A stretch of DNA of 64,000 bases from Brockia lithotrophica (GCA_003050565.1 PEBW01000002.1:124001-188000); one strand, 5' to 3'; counted from the first letter of the stretch, positions 49,034 to 58,530 are shown. The notes: generated by a model not told the origin, from the sequence alone. A program made the numbers and translations.

Positions 49034-49139
49034 TAACTTATCCGGGAAACCGCACCCTGAGTGCGGGAACGCCGGAGACCTCGGCGTTCGGAAAGAAACC
49101 TTACGCCGAAGCGAGAACCAGTGCAAGGGGGAGACGGCC

Positions 49140-50327
49140 GTGGCGCAAGAATTCGACGTCCTCGTCCTCGGAGGAGGATACGGGGGGCTCCTCGCCGCCC
49201 TACGCCTGGGAAGGCGCCTTGCGGGAAAGCCCTTCCGCATCGGTCTCGTGGACCGCAACGCGTACCACACGCTCGTGACCGAACTTCACCGCGTGGCGGC
49301 GGGCACCGCTCCGCCGACCGCCGTGCGGATCCCCTTTGCCAAAATCCTCGGGGGAAAGCCCGTTTCCTTCGTCCAGGCGGAAGTTCGCGAACTCGACCCC
49401 CACGGGCGTCGCGTGGACACCTCGGCGGGAGCCTTGCGCTACAAAGTCCTCATCGTCGCCCTGGGGGGAGAAGCGGAAACGTACGGGATCCCCGGGGTGG
49501 CGGAGCACGCCCTTTCGGCCACCGCGCTCACCCCGGCAAGGCTTTTTCGCCACCGCCTGGAGCACAACCTCGCGCGCTACGCGTACACGCGGGACGACGC
49601 CTACCGTACGGTCGTCATCGGAGGGGCGGGGTTTACGGGTATAGAGCTCGCGGGGGAGCTGGCGTCCCGCGCTCCCACCCTCCGCGAAGCCTTCGACCTC
49701 CCGGCGGCGGAGGGCGGGCTCAGGATCGTCGTCGCCGAGGCGACGGAGCGGGTCCTACCGCCCTTTCCCGAAGAGCTCGGGCGCTACGCCGTGCGCCGTT
49801 TGGAGGAACGCGGCGTGCGCTTCTTCTTCGGCAGCCCCTTCCGCGAAGTTTGCGAGGAAGGTGTGCTCCTGGACGACGGAACCTTCCTCCCCGCACGGAC
49901 GGTCGCCTGGTGCGGAGGCGTTCGCGCTCCGGAAGTCCTCCGCCGGGCGGGATTTCCCGTGCACAACGGCCGCATCCCCGTCGGCAACGACCTCAGAGTT
50001 CCCGGGTTTGAAGACGTCTTTGCCGTGGGGGACGTCGCCTACTTCGTCGACGAGGACCTCGGCCCCCTTCCCCCCACGGCGCAGACGGCGATCCAAATGG
50101 GGCCGCAGGCCGCGGAAAACGCCGCCGCGCTCCTCACCCGTGGGAGCGTCCGCCCCCTGCGCGCGAAAAACCGCGGAGCGGTGGCGACCCTGGGGCCCAA
50201 GGATGCCGTGGGCAGTCTCTACGGACGCTTCCGGATCTACGGTTCTCTGGCCTCTTGGACGAAAAGGGCGATCGAAATGCGCTACCTCGCCATCCTCCGG
50301 TGGGAGGCAGGCTGGTACACGCCGTGA
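49140..50327 (+). CDS. ndh: Type II NADH dehydrogenase
   Basis: Membrane-associated flavoprotein that oxidises NADH and reduces quinone without proton pumping. The 395-residue product has the FAD loop VLGGGYGGLLAALRLG near residues 8-23, RNAYHTLVTELHRVAAG (quinone/FAD region of NDH-2), the second dinucleotide loop VVIGGAGFTGIELAGEL, and FAVGDVAYF near the C terminus, followed by a C-terminal membrane-binding region (LASWTKRAIEMRYLAILRW). The GTG at 49140 follows AAGGGGGAG. The Rex-like operator upstream agrees with Rex control of ndh in B. subtilis. Confidence 0.93.
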   Translation: MAQEFDVLVLGGGYGGLLAALRLGRRLAGKPFRIGLVDRNAYHTLVTELHRVAAGTAPPTAVRIPFAKILGGKPVSFVQAEVRELDPHGRRVDTSAGALRYKVLIVALGGEAETYGIPGVAEHALSATALTPARLFRHRLEHNLARYAYTRDDAYRTVVIGGAGFTGIELAGELASRAPTLREAFDLPAAEGGLRIVVAEATERVLPPFPEELGRYAVRRLEERGVRFFFGSPFREVCEEGVLLDDGTFLPARTVAWCGGVRAPEVLRRAGFPVHNGRIPVGNDLRVPGFEDVFAVGDVAYFVDEDLGPLPPTAQTAIQMGPQAAENAAALLTRGSVRPLRAKNRGAVATLGPKDAVGSLYGRFRIYGSLASWTKRAIEMRYLAILRWEAGWYTP

Positions 50328-50449
50328 GGCAAGACGTACGCCCGACCGGTTTCGAGAGATCCGCAAGATCGCCGCGAACGCATCGGAGCGGTTTCCCCTT
50401 TTTTCGGGAAATCCGCTACAATAGAGGGCGTACGTGGGAGGGAAGGCTC

Positions 50450-51217
50450 GTGTGGCCGAGGCTCATCATCTTCGACGTCGACGGAACGCTCGCCGAAACC
50501 GAACGACTGGGCCACCGCGTGGCCTTTACCCGCGCCTTTCGCGAGGCGGGGCTCCCCTACGAATGGGACGAGACACTCTACGGAGAACTCCTCCGGGTGA
50601 GCGGCGGCCGCGAACGCATTCGCCACTTTCTCGAAGTCTACCGGCCCGAAGACCGCATCGCCGCCGAACTCCTCGCAGACCCCGCGAAGATCGTCGCCCT
50701 CCACCGCCGCAAAAACGAACTCTACGCGGAGATCGTACGGCGGGGCGAGCTCCCTCTACGCCCCGGAGTTCGTCGGTTGATCGAAGAAGCGCGCGCCGCG
50801 GGAATCCGCCTCGCCGTCGCCACGACGACGAGTCGTGAAAACGTCGAGGCCCTCCTCGCCTACTACGGTCTTGCGGAGGCGTTTGAGCTCCTCGCCACGG
50901 CGCAGGAGGTGCCCGTCAAGAAACCCGATCCGGCCGTCTATCGCTACGTCCTCGAAGTCCTCGGAGAATCCCCGGAAGCCGCCCTCGCCGTCGAAGACTC
51001 CCGGAACGGACTCCTCGCCGCAATCGGCGCGGGGATCCCCACGCTCGTCACGCCGAGTACCTACACCCGAGGCGAAGACTTCGCGGAGGCGTGGGTCGTC
51101 CTCTCCGACCTCGGCGAACCCGGCGCTCCCGCCCGCGACCTCAGGACCGGCGAGGCGGTCGTCGTCACCCCCCAATGGCTCGAAAGCCGCAATCCCAACC
51201 GGCGCCGCGATGCTTAG
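50450..51217 (+). CDS. HAD-superfamily phosphatase, CbbY-like
   Basis: A 255-residue haloacid dehalogenase phosphatase. Motif I IIFDVDGTLAE (nucleophile D9, general acid D11), motif II Thr in AVATTTS, Lys in PVKKPDP and motif IV in VEDSRNG are all present. The cap region AFTRAFREAGLPYEWDETLY with LLRVSGGRERI resembles CbbY, a xylulose-1,5-bisphosphate phosphatase of Calvin-cycle organisms, rather than phosphoglycolate phosphatase. That reading is tentative. The GTG at 50450 follows GGGAGG, and a TACAAT lies about 30 nt upstream of it. It precedes gltX by 114 bp on the same strand. Confidence 0.85.
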   Translation: MWPRLIIFDVDGTLAETERLGHRVAFTRAFREAGLPYEWDETLYGELLRVSGGRERIRHFLEVYRPEDRIAAELLADPAKIVALHRRKNELYAEIVRRGELPLRPGVRRLIEEARAAGIRLAVATTTSRENVEALLAYYGLAEAFELLATAQEVPVKKPDPAVYRYVLEVLGESPEAALAVEDSRNGLLAAIGAGIPTLVTPSTYTRGEDFAEAWVVLSDLGEPGAPARDLRTGEAVVVTPQWLESRNPNRRRDA

Positions 51218-51331
51218 CGCCCCGCCGGATGCCCTTGAGGAACTACGCGGTTGCGCCGGTGAGTCGGTACGCCCCGACGGGTCGTCTTCCCGCGCCTTTT
51301 CGGGAACCACACGAGCAAGGAGGCTTTGCGC

Positions 51332-52918
51332 ATGCCCGCCCCTTCCGAGCACGCTACCAACTCCGAGGTCCGCGTACGCTTTGCTCCCTCCCCTACCGGA
51401 CCTCTGCACATCGGCGGCGTGCGTACCGCGCTCTTCAACTGGCTCTTCGCCCGCCGGCACGGCGGCAAGGTGATCCTCCGCATCGACGACACGGACCGCG
51501 AACGCTCCCGCGAGGAGCACCTGGACAACATCCTCGCCTCCTTCCGCTGGTTGGGCGTCGACTTCGACGAGGGCCCCCACGTGGGCGGCCCCCACGCGCC
51601 CTATCGACAGTCCGAACGCCTCGACCTCTACCGCAAGGCCCTCGACACCCTCGTCGAGCGAGGTCTGGCCTACCCTTGCTACTGCACGGACGAAGAGCTC
51701 GAAGCGGAGCGCCGAGAGCAGCTCGCTCAGGGGAAAGCGCCCCGGTACTCGGGCCGATGCCGCCACCTCACCCCCGAACAGAGGGAAGCGTACGAGCGGG
51801 AAGGGCGAAGGCCCGCCTGGCGGCTCAAGGTCGACCTGGACGGTCCCGTGGTCGTCCCCGACCTCATCCGGGGAAACGTAACCTTCGACCCGGACCAGAT
51901 CGACGACTTCATCCTCGTAAAACGCGACAGCATGCCCACGTACCACTTCGCCAGCGTGGTCGACGACATCGCCATGGGAATCACGCACATCATCCGCGGC
52001 GAGGAGCACCTCTCGAATACCCCCCGGCACGTCGTGCTCTTTCGGGCCCTGGACGCTCCCCTCCCCAAGTTCGCCCACGTGCCCATGATCCTCGCCCCGG
52101 ACCGCACCAAGCTCTCCAAGCGCCACGGTGCGACGAGCATCGACGATTTCCGCGCGCTGGGGTTCCTCCCGGAGGCCCTCGTAAACTACAGCCTCCTCCT
52201 CGGGTACTACCCGGGAGAAGGGCGGGAGATCTTTTCCCCCGCCGAGATCGCCTCCGAGTTCTCCCTGGAGCGCATCAACAAGGCGCCGGCCGTCTTCGAC
52301 ATGGAGAAGCTCCGCTGGGTCAACGCCCACTACCTCCGGAGCCTCCCCATCGACACCGTCTACGGCCACGCCCTGCCGTTTCTCCAAAGCGCGGGCTACC
52401 TCCCGGAACGACCCGCCCCGCAGGAGGTGGAGCTCGCAAGACGCCGCCTCGACGCCGTCCGCTCGCGCGTGAGCACCCTCGTGGAGGTCGTCGACTGGCT
52501 GAGCTACTTCTACCGGCCGGTGGAAGCGTACGACCCCAAAGGAGTCGGCAAGCACTTCGCCCTGCCGCCGGATTCCGAGAAGGTTGCGGAAAACCTCACC
52601 AAAGCCCTCGAGGTCGCAGCAAGGCTCGAGCAGGCGGCGCAGGCTCTCGCTTCGGTGGAAATCTGGTCGGCGCCCTACCTCGAGCCCGCATACCGCGCGC
52701 TCATCGAGAAGTTGGGGATCAAGAGCGGCGAGCTCATCCACCCCACGCGCCTCGCCCTCACCGGCCGTACGGTGGGCCCGGGGCTCTTCGACGTGATGGA
52801 ACTCCTCGGGAAGGAGACGACGATCGAACGCCTCCGCCGGGCTGCGCGGTGGATTCGGGAACGGGTGGCCCAAATCGAAACCGAACGTCGCGAAAGCCGG
52901 GACGGCTTGGGGTTGTAG
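51332..52918 (+). CDS. gltX: Glutamyl-tRNA synthetase
   Basis: Class I aminoacyl-tRNA synthetase charging tRNA-Glu (and possibly tRNA-Gln in an organism using amidotransferase). The 528-residue product has the HIGH-type motif PSPTGPLHIGGVR, the CYCTDEELEAER zinc-region stretch, and the KMSKS-type TKLSKRHG. The C-terminal anticodon-binding domain contains LTGRTVGPGLFDVMELLGKE. The ATG at 51332 has AAGGAGG at 8 nt; an in-frame TTG two codons earlier is too close. Discriminating versus non-discriminating specificity cannot be decided here. A hairpin terminator follows. Confidence 0.96.
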   Translation: MPAPSEHATNSEVRVRFAPSPTGPLHIGGVRTALFNWLFARRHGGKVILRIDDTDRERSREEHLDNILASFRWLGVDFDEGPHVGGPHAPYRQSERLDLYRKALDTLVERGLAYPCYCTDEELEAERREQLAQGKAPRYSGRCRHLTPEQREAYEREGRRPAWRLKVDLDGPVVVPDLIRGNVTFDPDQIDDFILVKRDSMPTYHFASVVDDIAMGITHIIRGEEHLSNTPRHVVLFRALDAPLPKFAHVPMILAPDRTKLSKRHGATSIDDFRALGFLPEALVNYSLLLGYYPGEGREIFSPAEIASEFSLERINKAPAVFDMEKLRWVNAHYLRSLPIDTVYGHALPFLQSAGYLPERPAPQEVELARRRLDAVRSRVSTLVEVVDWLSYFYRPVEAYDPKGVGKHFALPPDSEKVAENLTKALEVAARLEQAAQALASVEIWSAPYLEPAYRALIEKLGIKSGELIHPTRLALTGRTVGPGLFDVMELLGKETTIERLRRAARWIRERVAQIETERRESRDGLGL

Positions 52919-52949
52919 GGAAAACGAAAGGCTCCGAACACGTCGAAAC

Positions 52950-52982
52950 GCCCCGCCCGCACAAGACGAGTACGGGCGGGGC
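52950..52982. terminator. Bidirectional hairpin between gltX and the ABC permease gene
   Basis: A 10-bp stem (GCCCCGCCCG / CGGGCGGGGC) with a 13-nt loop between convergent genes. Downstream T-rich sequence is short on the plus strand (ATCTTTC) and absent on the minus strand. Confidence 0.6.
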
Positions 52983-53025
52983 ATCTTTCGTCTGCGGTGC
53001 GGAGGTGCTCCGCGTTTTTCCTCCC

Positions 53026-55557
53026 CTACCTCCGACGGTGCACGACGCGCCGCCAGAGTTCCTGCCCGTACGTGTTCCCCGCGAGGAGCGCGTAGAGTAC
53101 GAAGAGCAGCAAGCTCCCCGCGACCAACCCGACGAGGTCGTACACGACTCTCGGGGGGATCATGCGCAGGCTTTCCGCGAGGGAGGGGGGACGCACGCCT
53201 TCGAGGACGGCGAGGGCAGAGGCGAACCACCCGCTCGCCCGGGGCAGAATCCCGCCGGCATCGACGGCGGCAAACGCGAGGTGAAGAGAGGCAAAGACCA
53301 ACGGCAGGAGGTACAACGCCAGGGCTTCTCTGCGCCAAATTTGCCGAACTTCCCCGGCGCGAAAGCCCAAGGAGCGAAGGGTACTTGCCTCCCTGAGGTC
53401 CTTTGCCTCGCTTTCTCGCAGGCGCAGGTACAACGCCAGCGCGCCAAAGGTAAAGAGGAGGAGCCCGAGAAACGTGAGCGTGTACATGTAAGAGAGGCGC
53501 CTAAGAAGCGCGTTTTCTACGGCATCCGACTGAACCGTAAACCACACGTTTCGAACGGAGGTTTCCACTCCTGCTCCCCCGTGGGAAGCGAAGCCTCGAG
53601 ATCCTCCGAATCCCGAAAGTCCTCCGTCCGCTGCGAGCCGGTGAAGCCGGGGGAGGGAGGATTCCGCGACCCACATCGCCTCCCCGACGGCAAGTTCCCC
53701 GTGGGCGAAAAGGGCTTCGCGTGGGAGGCGGGCCCAGAGCTCGTCCGCGACCACGAGGGTGGCGTCGGGATGCATCTGCACCGTGAAGGCCGGGTTGAGG
53801 ATGTGACCGCGCGTCCCCGTCGCCCCGACGAGGTCGATGGCTACGGATTCCTCGAGCCCTTCCCGTTTCCGGCTTTCCGGTTCCCGTACGGGGTCTGAGA
53901 ACGGAGGCGGCGGCGCGGAGGAGCTTCCCCAACCCGGAAGCAACTCGTACTCCCCCGGTTCAAAGGGAAAGCCGAGACCTCCCGCACTTCGGGCGAAGCG
54001 CGAAAACGTGGACGCGTCCATCCCGTGGGCCAAGAAAAACGCCTGCCTACCCGCGAGAGGCGGTACCTCCGGGAGCGGCTCCACCCCGGAGGACACGGCC
54101 GCGCGGTGGGCGACCTGGGCGTCCCGGAGCGCTACGTAGGTGCTCCGGGAGAGGACTTCCACCGAACGGAGATTTTCCCGGACGTGGTGGAGGACGGCCT
54201 CCCTTCGATCTTCCGGGACTTCGCCCGGCGGCGTAGAAGCCGAAGACCTGGGAACCATCTCCAGACGCGCCACCTGGAAGGGAATCCTTTGGGCCACAAC
54301 GATCCCCTCCTCGGCGAGGCGGGAGGCGACCCGCGTGGCTTCCCCTTCGACGATCTTCGCCCCCTCCGAGAGGCCGGGAAAACCCGCGGGCGTTTTCGCA
54401 TCTTCGTAGGAAAAGACCCCGCCCGTCTCGTCTGCGGCGGGAGTCTCCGCGGGCGCGGGTGACCCGGGGTTTAGCTCCCCCGACGCGCGGGAAAGAGGCG
54501 AATCTAAGACGAACGCCGCCTGCACGGGTACGGGATACAGCTCCACCGCGCGAAGGCGATCGAATTCGTTTATAAACGATATGGCCGCCACCGTCGTGAA
54601 AAAAGCGGCGAAGACGCCGGCGAACACCGCGCTCACCCCGGCAAACCGCCGGAGCTCGGCGCCCAGACGTGCCAAGAGGAAGAGCGACGCCGACGAGACC
54701 CCTCCCCTCCCTTCCGTCATGCGCCTGCGACGCCCTTCCACCCACAGGCGCAAGGTGTCGCGGAGGACGAGGTAGGTGCCCCCGAGGACGAGGGCGACGA
54801 TGATCAACGCGAGAAATACCCAGAGGAGGAACCACTTCATCGCCGCATCCGCATACACGGCGTAAGCATACTCGGTGTAGGCCATCACCCACGGGTGGAC
54901 ATAGACGGCAAGGCCGTAGCCGCCGAAAAGCGACAGAAGCCCCAGAAGCCCCCACTTCGCGGAAGGTTTGGGCACCGCCTCCACCTGCCAGACCGCGGAA
55001 AAAAACTCCCGCGGCCAGCGGCGGGCCGCCCACCGGGAGGTGTAGAGGGCTTCGACGAGAAATACCGCGCCGAAAAACGCCCCCGTTTCCGCAAGCGCTC
55101 TCGGAGGTACCCGAAACGCGAAGTCCACACCGAAGTCGAAGAGGACCGCGGTGAAGCGCGCGAACAAAGGCCCCAAAAGGTAGGCGGCGGCGGTGCCCAG
55201 CGCGAGAGAAGCCGCCCCCAGCGCGGCGCTCTCGAGGCGGATGAGGTTGCGCCGATCCCGGGGAGAAAGGCCGAATGTGGCGAGAAGGCCCAAAGCCTGC
55301 GACTCCCCCCGCACGTACAGACGGTGAAAGTAGACGACGAAGAAACCCGAGAAGAAGGCCACCAGGTAGGAGGTAAACGCAAAGGCGGCATCTATCACAC
55401 TTTCAGGGCGAAACGGAGAGGCTTCGATTCCCGCCGTCCCGACGAGCGAACGAAAGAGGAGGAAAAGCATCACCGCCAAGGCGGTGGGGACGACAAAGGC
55501 GACCGTGCGCCGAAGGTCGCGCCCCATCATCCGCAGCCAAAGATGCCGCCAGCTCAT
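53026..55557 (-). CDS. BceB-like ABC transporter permease (FtsX family)
   Basis: Membrane half of a peptide-antibiotic detoxification transporter. The 843-residue protein has about ten transmembrane helices: one near the N terminus, a block of three to 260, a pair near 240-320, then a very large extracytoplasmic region (about 330-660), and three C-terminal helices (YMYTLTFLGLLLFTFGALAL onward). This is the BceB/FtsX layout, though BceB of B. subtilis has 646 residues, so the extracellular domain is enlarged. The ATG at 55557 follows GAGGTGGGG. It lies 49 bp after the matching ATPase gene and downstream of a two-component system on the same strand. Confidence 0.85.
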   Translation of the reverse strand: MSWRHLWLRMMGRDLRRTVAFVVPTALAVMLFLLFRSLVGTAGIEASPFRPESVIDAAFAFTSYLVAFFSGFFVVYFHRLYVRGESQALGLLATFGLSPRDRRNLIRLESAALGAASLALGTAAAYLLGPLFARFTAVLFDFGVDFAFRVPPRALAETGAFFGAVFLVEALYTSRWAARRWPREFFSAVWQVEAVPKPSAKWGLLGLLSLFGGYGLAVYVHPWVMAYTEYAYAVYADAAMKWFLLWVFLALIIVALVLGGTYLVLRDTLRLWVEGRRRRMTEGRGGVSSASLFLLARLGAELRRFAGVSAVFAGVFAAFFTTVAAISFINEFDRLRAVELYPVPVQAAFVLDSPLSRASGELNPGSPAPAETPAADETGGVFSYEDAKTPAGFPGLSEGAKIVEGEATRVASRLAEEGIVVAQRIPFQVARLEMVPRSSASTPPGEVPEDRREAVLHHVRENLRSVEVLSRSTYVALRDAQVAHRAAVSSGVEPLPEVPPLAGRQAFFLAHGMDASTFSRFARSAGGLGFPFEPGEYELLPGWGSSSAPPPPFSDPVREPESRKREGLEESVAIDLVGATGTRGHILNPAFTVQMHPDATLVVADELWARLPREALFAHGELAVGEAMWVAESSLPRLHRLAADGGLSGFGGSRGFASHGGAGVETSVRNVWFTVQSDAVENALLRRLSYMYTLTFLGLLLFTFGALALYLRLRESEAKDLREASTLRSLGFRAGEVRQIWRREALALYLLPLVFASLHLAFAAVDAGGILPRASGWFASALAVLEGVRPPSLAESLRMIPPRVVYDLVGLVAGSLLLFVLYALLAGNTYGQELWRRVVHRRR

Positions 55558-55606
55558 TCGGATCCCCACCTCACGTGCTGGAAGTAGCGGCCGTAACGAC
55601 GCCGCA

Positions 55607-56389
55607 CTATTCCCCGGCCAGTTTGCCGACCGTCGCTTCTTCCATGGCGGAGAGCGTGTCGAGGATGCGCTGGGTGTACACACCCCGGTCTTCTCCGCGG
55701 CGAAGTTCCGCGTAGAGACGGCCGTCCCGGAGGAAGAGGACGCGGCCGCCATAGCCTGCCGCAAAGGGATCGTGCGTCACGAGGAGCAGCGTAATCCCCA
55801 GCTCGCGGTTGAGCTCGGCGAAAAGTTCGAGGATGGCGCGGCTCGTTCCCGTGTCGAGGTTTCCCGTCGGCTCGTCGGCGAGGACGAGAGCCGGGCGGTG
55901 GACGAGGGCACGGGCGATGGACACGCGCTGCTGCTCGCCGCCGGAAAGTTGGTAGGGAAAACGATCTTCCTTGCCTTTGAGACCTACGCGCCGAAGAACT
56001 TCCAGGGCTTGCCGCCGCTCTTCGGGACCGACCCGTCCGCGCAAGGTGAGGGGGAGGAGGACGTTCTCCAGAACGGTGAGTTTGTAAAGAAGGTTGAAAT
56101 CCTGAAAGACGAAACCAAGCGTCTCCCGGCGGTAGCGAGAAAGCTCGTCTTCCCCGAGGCTCTCGATGTGGCGCCCCTGCACGACGATCTCCCCCGCCGT
56201 AGGGCGCTCGAGGCCGGCGATGAGGTTGAGAAGCGTCGTCTTACCGCTCCCCGAAGGACCCATCACCGCGGTGAAGCCCCCGGGCTCTACGGCGAACGTG
56301 AGCCCCGCCAGCGCGCGATGGGGAATTCCGCCCCGCGGCGTGTACACCTTTTCCAGTCTCTCGACGCGAAGAAGCGGCTCTCCGAGCAT
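55607..56389 (-). CDS. BceA-like ABC transporter ATP-binding protein
   Basis: ATPase of the MacB/BceA type, 260 residues. Walker A GPSGSGKTT at 44-52, Q loop FVFQDFNLL, signature LSGGEQQRVSIARAL, Walker B LVLADEPTGNLD and switch His in LLVTHDP. LSGGEQQR with DEPTGNLD is typical of lipoprotein/antimicrobial-peptide exporters. The ATG at 56389 has a G-rich run about 9 nt upstream; a GTG two codons earlier is possible. A terminator between it and the sensor kinase gene suggests separate transcription of the transporter. Confidence 0.92.
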   Translation of the reverse strand: MLGEPLLRVERLEKVYTPRGGIPHRALAGLTFAVEPGGFTAVMGPSGSGKTTLLNLIAGLERPTAGEIVVQGRHIESLGEDELSRYRRETLGFVFQDFNLLYKLTVLENVLLPLTLRGRVGPEERRQALEVLRRVGLKGKEDRFPYQLSGGEQQRVSIARALVHRPALVLADEPTGNLDTGTSRAILELFAELNRELGITLLLVTHDPFAAGYGGRVLFLRDGRLYAELRRGEDRGVYTQRILDTLSAMEEATVGKLAGE

Positions 56390-56465
56390 CGCCACGTTCC
56401 CCCCGTTCTGCACGCGGAATTCGACGCACTCGGCCACACGGGACGACCGGGAACCGGGCGAACCC

Positions 56466-56496
56466 GATAAAGAAAGGGCCGTCCGCTTGGACGGCC
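56466..56496 (-). terminator. Terminator between sensor kinase and transporter genes
   Basis: An 8-bp stem (GGCCGTCC / GGACGGCC) with a 4-nt loop at 56477-56496, followed on the minus strand by CTTTCTTTAT. Confidence 0.65.
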
Positions 56497-56588
56497 GCGC
56501 CCCGGCCTGCAGGTTTACCGTATCTGATCCTACCGGGCATCTGCCTCGATCTTGCGTGACAACCTTTGGGGCAAAGCTTACGAACCCG

Positions 56589-57746
56589 TCATTGTTGCCG
56601 TCCCTTTTCGGACCCAAAGCGCCGTGGCCCGAAGTACGTCGCCTCCGGGAGTTCGAACACCAGCGTCGTCCCCTGCCCCCACGTGGAGTGGACCTCGAGG
56701 TGTGCACCCATGCGAAGGGCCGCCTCCCGCGCGAGGTAGAGTCCGATCCCCGTCGCCTGGGGGTTTTTCCGTCCTTGGGTACCCGTGAAGAAGGGTTCGA
56801 ACACCCGCGGTACGTCTTCCGGCGGGATTCCCGGCCCTTCGTCCACAAAGCTGAGGCGAATTCTGCCTTCGTGGTTCTCAACGCGTACGGTAAAGGTGGC
56901 GGCGTCGGCGCCATCTTTTTTGCCGTAGCGGAGGGCGTTGCGGAGAATTTGCTCGAGGAGGAGGCGGAGCCACTTCCGGTCGGCAAAGACCACGAGTTCC
57001 CCGGCCGAATCTCCCTCCTCTATCCGGGGATAGATCCGGCGGAGGATCCACTCTTCCCGCCGCGCGTCGATGAGCTCGCGTACGAAGGGTACGACGGGGA
57101 CGGCCTCGGGGGCGTAGTCCTGCGCCGGGTCTTCGAGGCGAACCGAACCGAGGAGGAGGTCGACGAGGTCCTCGGCACGCCGAATTTCCGCGGCAAAGGA
57201 CCGGCGGAGATCCCGCCAGCGCGAGAGGTCCTCCACGGGCCGTTCGCGGAGAAGGCGTTCCGTTTCCTCGACGAGCAGGCGGAGGGAAAAGAGCGGCGTC
57301 TTCATCTCGTGGGCAAACCGTGTGGAAAAGGCAAGGGTGAAGAGAAAACGCTCACGCGTCTGCGCCACCTCCTGCCGCCACGCTGCGTCGCAGGCGACCA
57401 ACGCCGCAAACAGTTCTTTGCCGAACGGCGAACGGGCGATCCAGGGGTCGGGAGGAGCTTGCTCCCCCACGGAACCCGATTTAAGCGAGGAGAGGTAGCG
57501 GGAAAGCTCTTCACGGTCGCGGGCGCGAGGGTACGCGTCCCAACCGGCTCCGAACGCCCAGGCCAGGACGGCGAGGAGAAAGGCGTAGGCGATCTCCCGC
57601 AGGGGAACGGGGTTCCCGGATGCGAGATCGTAGAGGACGAACTCCGAAAGCGCCAGCACGAGGCCCAAAAAACTCATCCCGTACAGCGGGGCGTGGCGGA
57701 GAAACGTAATCCCCATTGCGCGGGCAAGTCCACTAGTCCCCTGCAT
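56589..57746 (-). CDS. BceS-like intramembrane-sensing histidine kinase
   Basis: A 385-residue sensor kinase with two N-terminal transmembrane helices separated by a very short loop (LYGMSFLGLVLALSEFVLYD and IAYAFLLAVLAWAFGAGW), i.e. without an extracellular sensor domain. The H box is FAHEMKTPLFSL; N, G1 and G2 boxes are LRNALRYG, VDEGPGIP and GIGLYLAREA. Kinases of this type detect peptide antibiotics through the partner ABC transporter. The ATG at 57746 follows GGAGG by 7 nt and overlaps the response regulator gene by 14 nt. Confidence 0.9.
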   Translation of the reverse strand: MQGTSGLARAMGITFLRHAPLYGMSFLGLVLALSEFVLYDLASGNPVPLREIAYAFLLAVLAWAFGAGWDAYPRARDREELSRYLSSLKSGSVGEQAPPDPWIARSPFGKELFAALVACDAAWRQEVAQTRERFLFTLAFSTRFAHEMKTPLFSLRLLVEETERLLRERPVEDLSRWRDLRRSFAAEIRRAEDLVDLLLGSVRLEDPAQDYAPEAVPVVPFVRELIDARREEWILRRIYPRIEEGDSAGELVVFADRKWLRLLLEQILRNALRYGKKDGADAATFTVRVENHEGRIRLSFVDEGPGIPPEDVPRVFEPFFTGTQGRKNPQATGIGLYLAREAALRMGAHLEVHSTWGQGTTLVFELPEATYFGPRRFGSEKGRQQ

Positions 57747-58530
57747 CCGCCTTCCTCCCCTCCCCGGCAACCGCTCCTCCGCCCGCCTTTCTCCCGGCAC
57801 TTCCCCTGAATTTCCCCCGACCGGCATTCGCGTCCTCCTCGCCGGAAAGCGCGATCCGGTAGCCGAACCCCCGCACGGTGCGGAGCGCCCCCTCGAGCCC
57901 GAGCTCCGCAAGCTTGAGGCGGAGGCGGGCGACGTTGACCGTGAGCGTGTTGTCCTCGAGGAATTCCGCGTTGTCCCAGGCGGCGAACATGAGTTCGTCC
58001 CGACTCACCGGCGCGCCCCGAGCCATGAGGAGGGCGGCGAGCAGCCGGGTTTCCGTGGGGGTGAGAGACACCCGGCGATCGCCATACAGGGCTTCCTGGC
58101 GGTCGACCCGCACGGTAAGCCCGCCGTACGACGGCATGGAGTGCTGCACACCTGCGAGCTCTCCGTACGCCCGCCGAAGGAGGGCTTCCACTTTGGCGAG
58201 GAGCACGTCGAGGTGAAAGGGCTTTACGAGGTAGTCGTCGCCGCCGTTTTCCAACGCGCGGACCGTGTCCATCGGATCCCCGCGGACGGAAAGGAAGAGA
58301 ATGGGCGCCCGGGTGAACAGGCGAAAGCGCCGCGCCCAAAAGAATCCGTCGTAGAAGGGGAGGTTGATGTCGAGGAGGATGAGGTGCGGGTCGAACTCCC
58401 TTACGACACGATCCAGCGCGGGAAAGTCCTCGTCGCGCGACGTCTGCACCTCGTATCCATAGCGCACCAAGTTTTCGGCCAAGAGCGCCCGGAGGGACGC
58501 GTCGTCTTCGACCACGTAGAGGCGGTACAT
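57733..58530 (-). CDS. OmpR-family response regulator (BceR-like)
   Basis: A 265-residue regulator: receiver domain with acidic pocket in VVEDD (D9, D10), phospho-acceptor D54 in ILLDINLPFYDG and Lys in YLVKPF, followed by an OmpR winged-helix domain (VSLTPTETRLLAALLMARG, and VNVARLRLKL with RGFGYRIAL). A basic Gly/Ala-rich tail of about 35 residues follows. The ATG at 58530 has GGGGGGTG at about 5-6 nt. It overlaps the kinase gene. Expected to activate the downstream ABC transporter genes. Confidence 0.92.
   Translation of the reverse strand: MYRLYVVEDDASLRALLAENLVRYGYEVQTSRDEDFPALDRVVREFDPHLILLDINLPFYDGFFWARRFRLFTRAPILFLSVRGDPMDTVRALENGGDDYLVKPFHLDVLLAKVEALLRRAYGELAGVQHSMPSYGGLTVRVDRQEALYGDRRVSLTPTETRLLAALLMARGAPVSRDELMFAAWDNAEFLEDNTLTVNVARLRLKLAELGLEGALRTVRGFGYRIALSGEEDANAGRGKFRGSAGRKAGGGAVAGEGRKADAGD

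Noticed and set aside
51218-51331. T-box leader before gltX
   Set aside because: Only 114 bp separate the genes, and neither the T-box sequence nor a specifier stem is present.
51091-53898. 935-codon plus-strand open frame across gltX and the permease end
   Set aside because: Different frame from gltX and antisense to the permease; no coding character.
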